A stretch of 40,636 bases of DNA, taken from positions 1 through 40,636 of the forward strand of contig CABQIW010000017.1 in assembly GCA_902464295.1 (NCBI GenBank), written 5' to 3'. This stretch comes from an uncultured Eggerthella sp. GTDB lineage: Bacteria; Actinomycetota; Coriobacteriia; Coriobacteriales; Eggerthellaceae. Below the pieces are notes generated by a model, which saw only the letters and a program-made list of their open reading frames with translations, was not told the DNA's origin and made no database searches. The translations under genes were made by a program, and so were the position numbers. Below are positions 40,274 through 40,636 of this stretch, piece after piece. Position 1 is the first letter of the stretch; each line of letters starts with the position of its first letter.

Positions 40274-40636
40274 TTAGAGCTCGAGCAACGGAGCAGCGAC
40301 CTGCTTCTTGCGCGAAAGGATGCCGGGCACCCACACGCTCTTGGATGAGTCGATGCCGAACACGCGGTCGATGTGCCCGTGAAGGCCTTCGACGATGAAC
40401 ATGCTGCCCTCTTCGAAGATATCGGTAACGAGCAGTAGCACATAGGCATAGTCGTTCTTCTCACGCAGATCGGAGAGGAACTTGCGGATCTCTTCTTCGC
40501 GCTGCATGACCACATCGAGCGTGACCGTTTCGTGTTGCGCGATGAGGATGGTGTCATCGCCTACCACGAATTCCTTCGAGTCTGCCGTAACGAGCTTCTC
40601 GATCGGAAGATCGGCGTCTCCCCCGCGATAGGAAAG
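40274..40636 (-). CDS. ppaC: Manganese-dependent inorganic pyrophosphatase, C-terminal part (5' end outside window)
   Basis: The reading frame is open to the right edge and gives 120 C-terminal residues of a family II pyrophosphatase (DHH phosphoesterase, DHHA2 domain). DSKEFVVGDDTILIAQHETV, YVLLLVTDIFEEGSMFIVEG and the substrate-binding SRKKQVAAPLLEL near the end identify it; Arg and Lys of SRKKQ bind pyrophosphate. Metal-binding DHH motifs lie outside. It hydrolyses PPi from biosynthetic reactions. Confidence 0.88.
   Translation of the reverse strand, partial: LSYRGGDADLPIEKLVTADSKEFVVGDDTILIAQHETVTLDVVMQREEEIRKFLSDLREKNDYAYVLLLVTDIFEEGSMFIVEGLHGHIDRVFGIDSSKSVWVPGILSRKKQVAAPLLEL

Overview
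The window looks like the chromosome of an anaerobic actinomycete, most likely a Coriobacteriia member of moderate GC content (something like Cryptobacterium, Slackia or Eggerthella relatives). The reasons are an aspartate aminotransferase of the actinobacterial Ic subgroup, a four-subunit pyruvate:ferredoxin oxidoreductase, a zinc-type S14, and tRNA-Thr and tRNA-Met side by side as they are upstream of rpmG/secE/nusG in actinobacteria. The genus is an inference from reading, not a search result.

Layout: 1-840 holds three tRNA genes (Tyr, Thr, Met, minus strand) behind a consensus promoter, then a structured spacer. 838-6796 is a mixed metabolic stretch: a PutP-type proline symporter (minus), aspartate aminotransferase and a gamma-type carbonic anhydrase (plus), a HipA-like kinase fused to an excisionase-type HTH with two 26-bp operator-like palindromes upstream (plus), and a HAD phosphatase (minus). 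7137-11096 is a complete riboflavin operon (ribD-ribE-ribBA-ribH) controlled by an FMN riboswitch with its own terminator. Then come an FMN-binding split-barrel protein, the porG-porD-porA-porB pyruvate oxidoreductase operon, and an accessory minus-strand group (ion-transporter-family permease, GyrI-like protein, polytopic membrane protein of unknown function).

19795-37700 is the translation block on the minus strand: rpsL-rpsG-fusA, then rpsJ-rplC-rplD-rplW, then (after a 3.1-kb interruption) rplB-rpsS-rplV-rpsC-rplP-rpmC-rpsQ-rplN-rplX-rplE-rpsN-rpsH-rplF-rplR-rpsE-rpmD-rplO-secY-adk. Two things differ from the textbook layout. The S10 operon is cut between rplW and rplB by a block with a lone ATP synthase gamma gene (opposite strand), a small unknown gene and a nudC homologue; rplW ends in its own terminator and rplB has its own TTGAAA-17-TATACT promoter. 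Several gaps inside the spc part are long and rich in hairpins, chiefly the 264-bp rplX-rplE gap. There is no tuf after fusA and no map-infA-rpmJ-rpsM after adk.

37852-40165 is a pantothenate operon panB-panC-panD with a terminator-like hairpin in its leader, facing the 3' part of a manganese-type inorganic pyrophosphatase gene that runs off the right edge.

Most promising for new biology: (1) the single-chain HTH-HipA kinase with its twin operators; (2) the split S10 operon and its lone atpG, with an interspersed palindromic repeat family at both edges; (3) hairpin-rich spacers in the spc operon, some with base pairs that form only in the minus-strand RNA; (4) several nested-hairpin intergenic elements and a tandem hairpin repeat at the end of ribH with compensatory stem changes.
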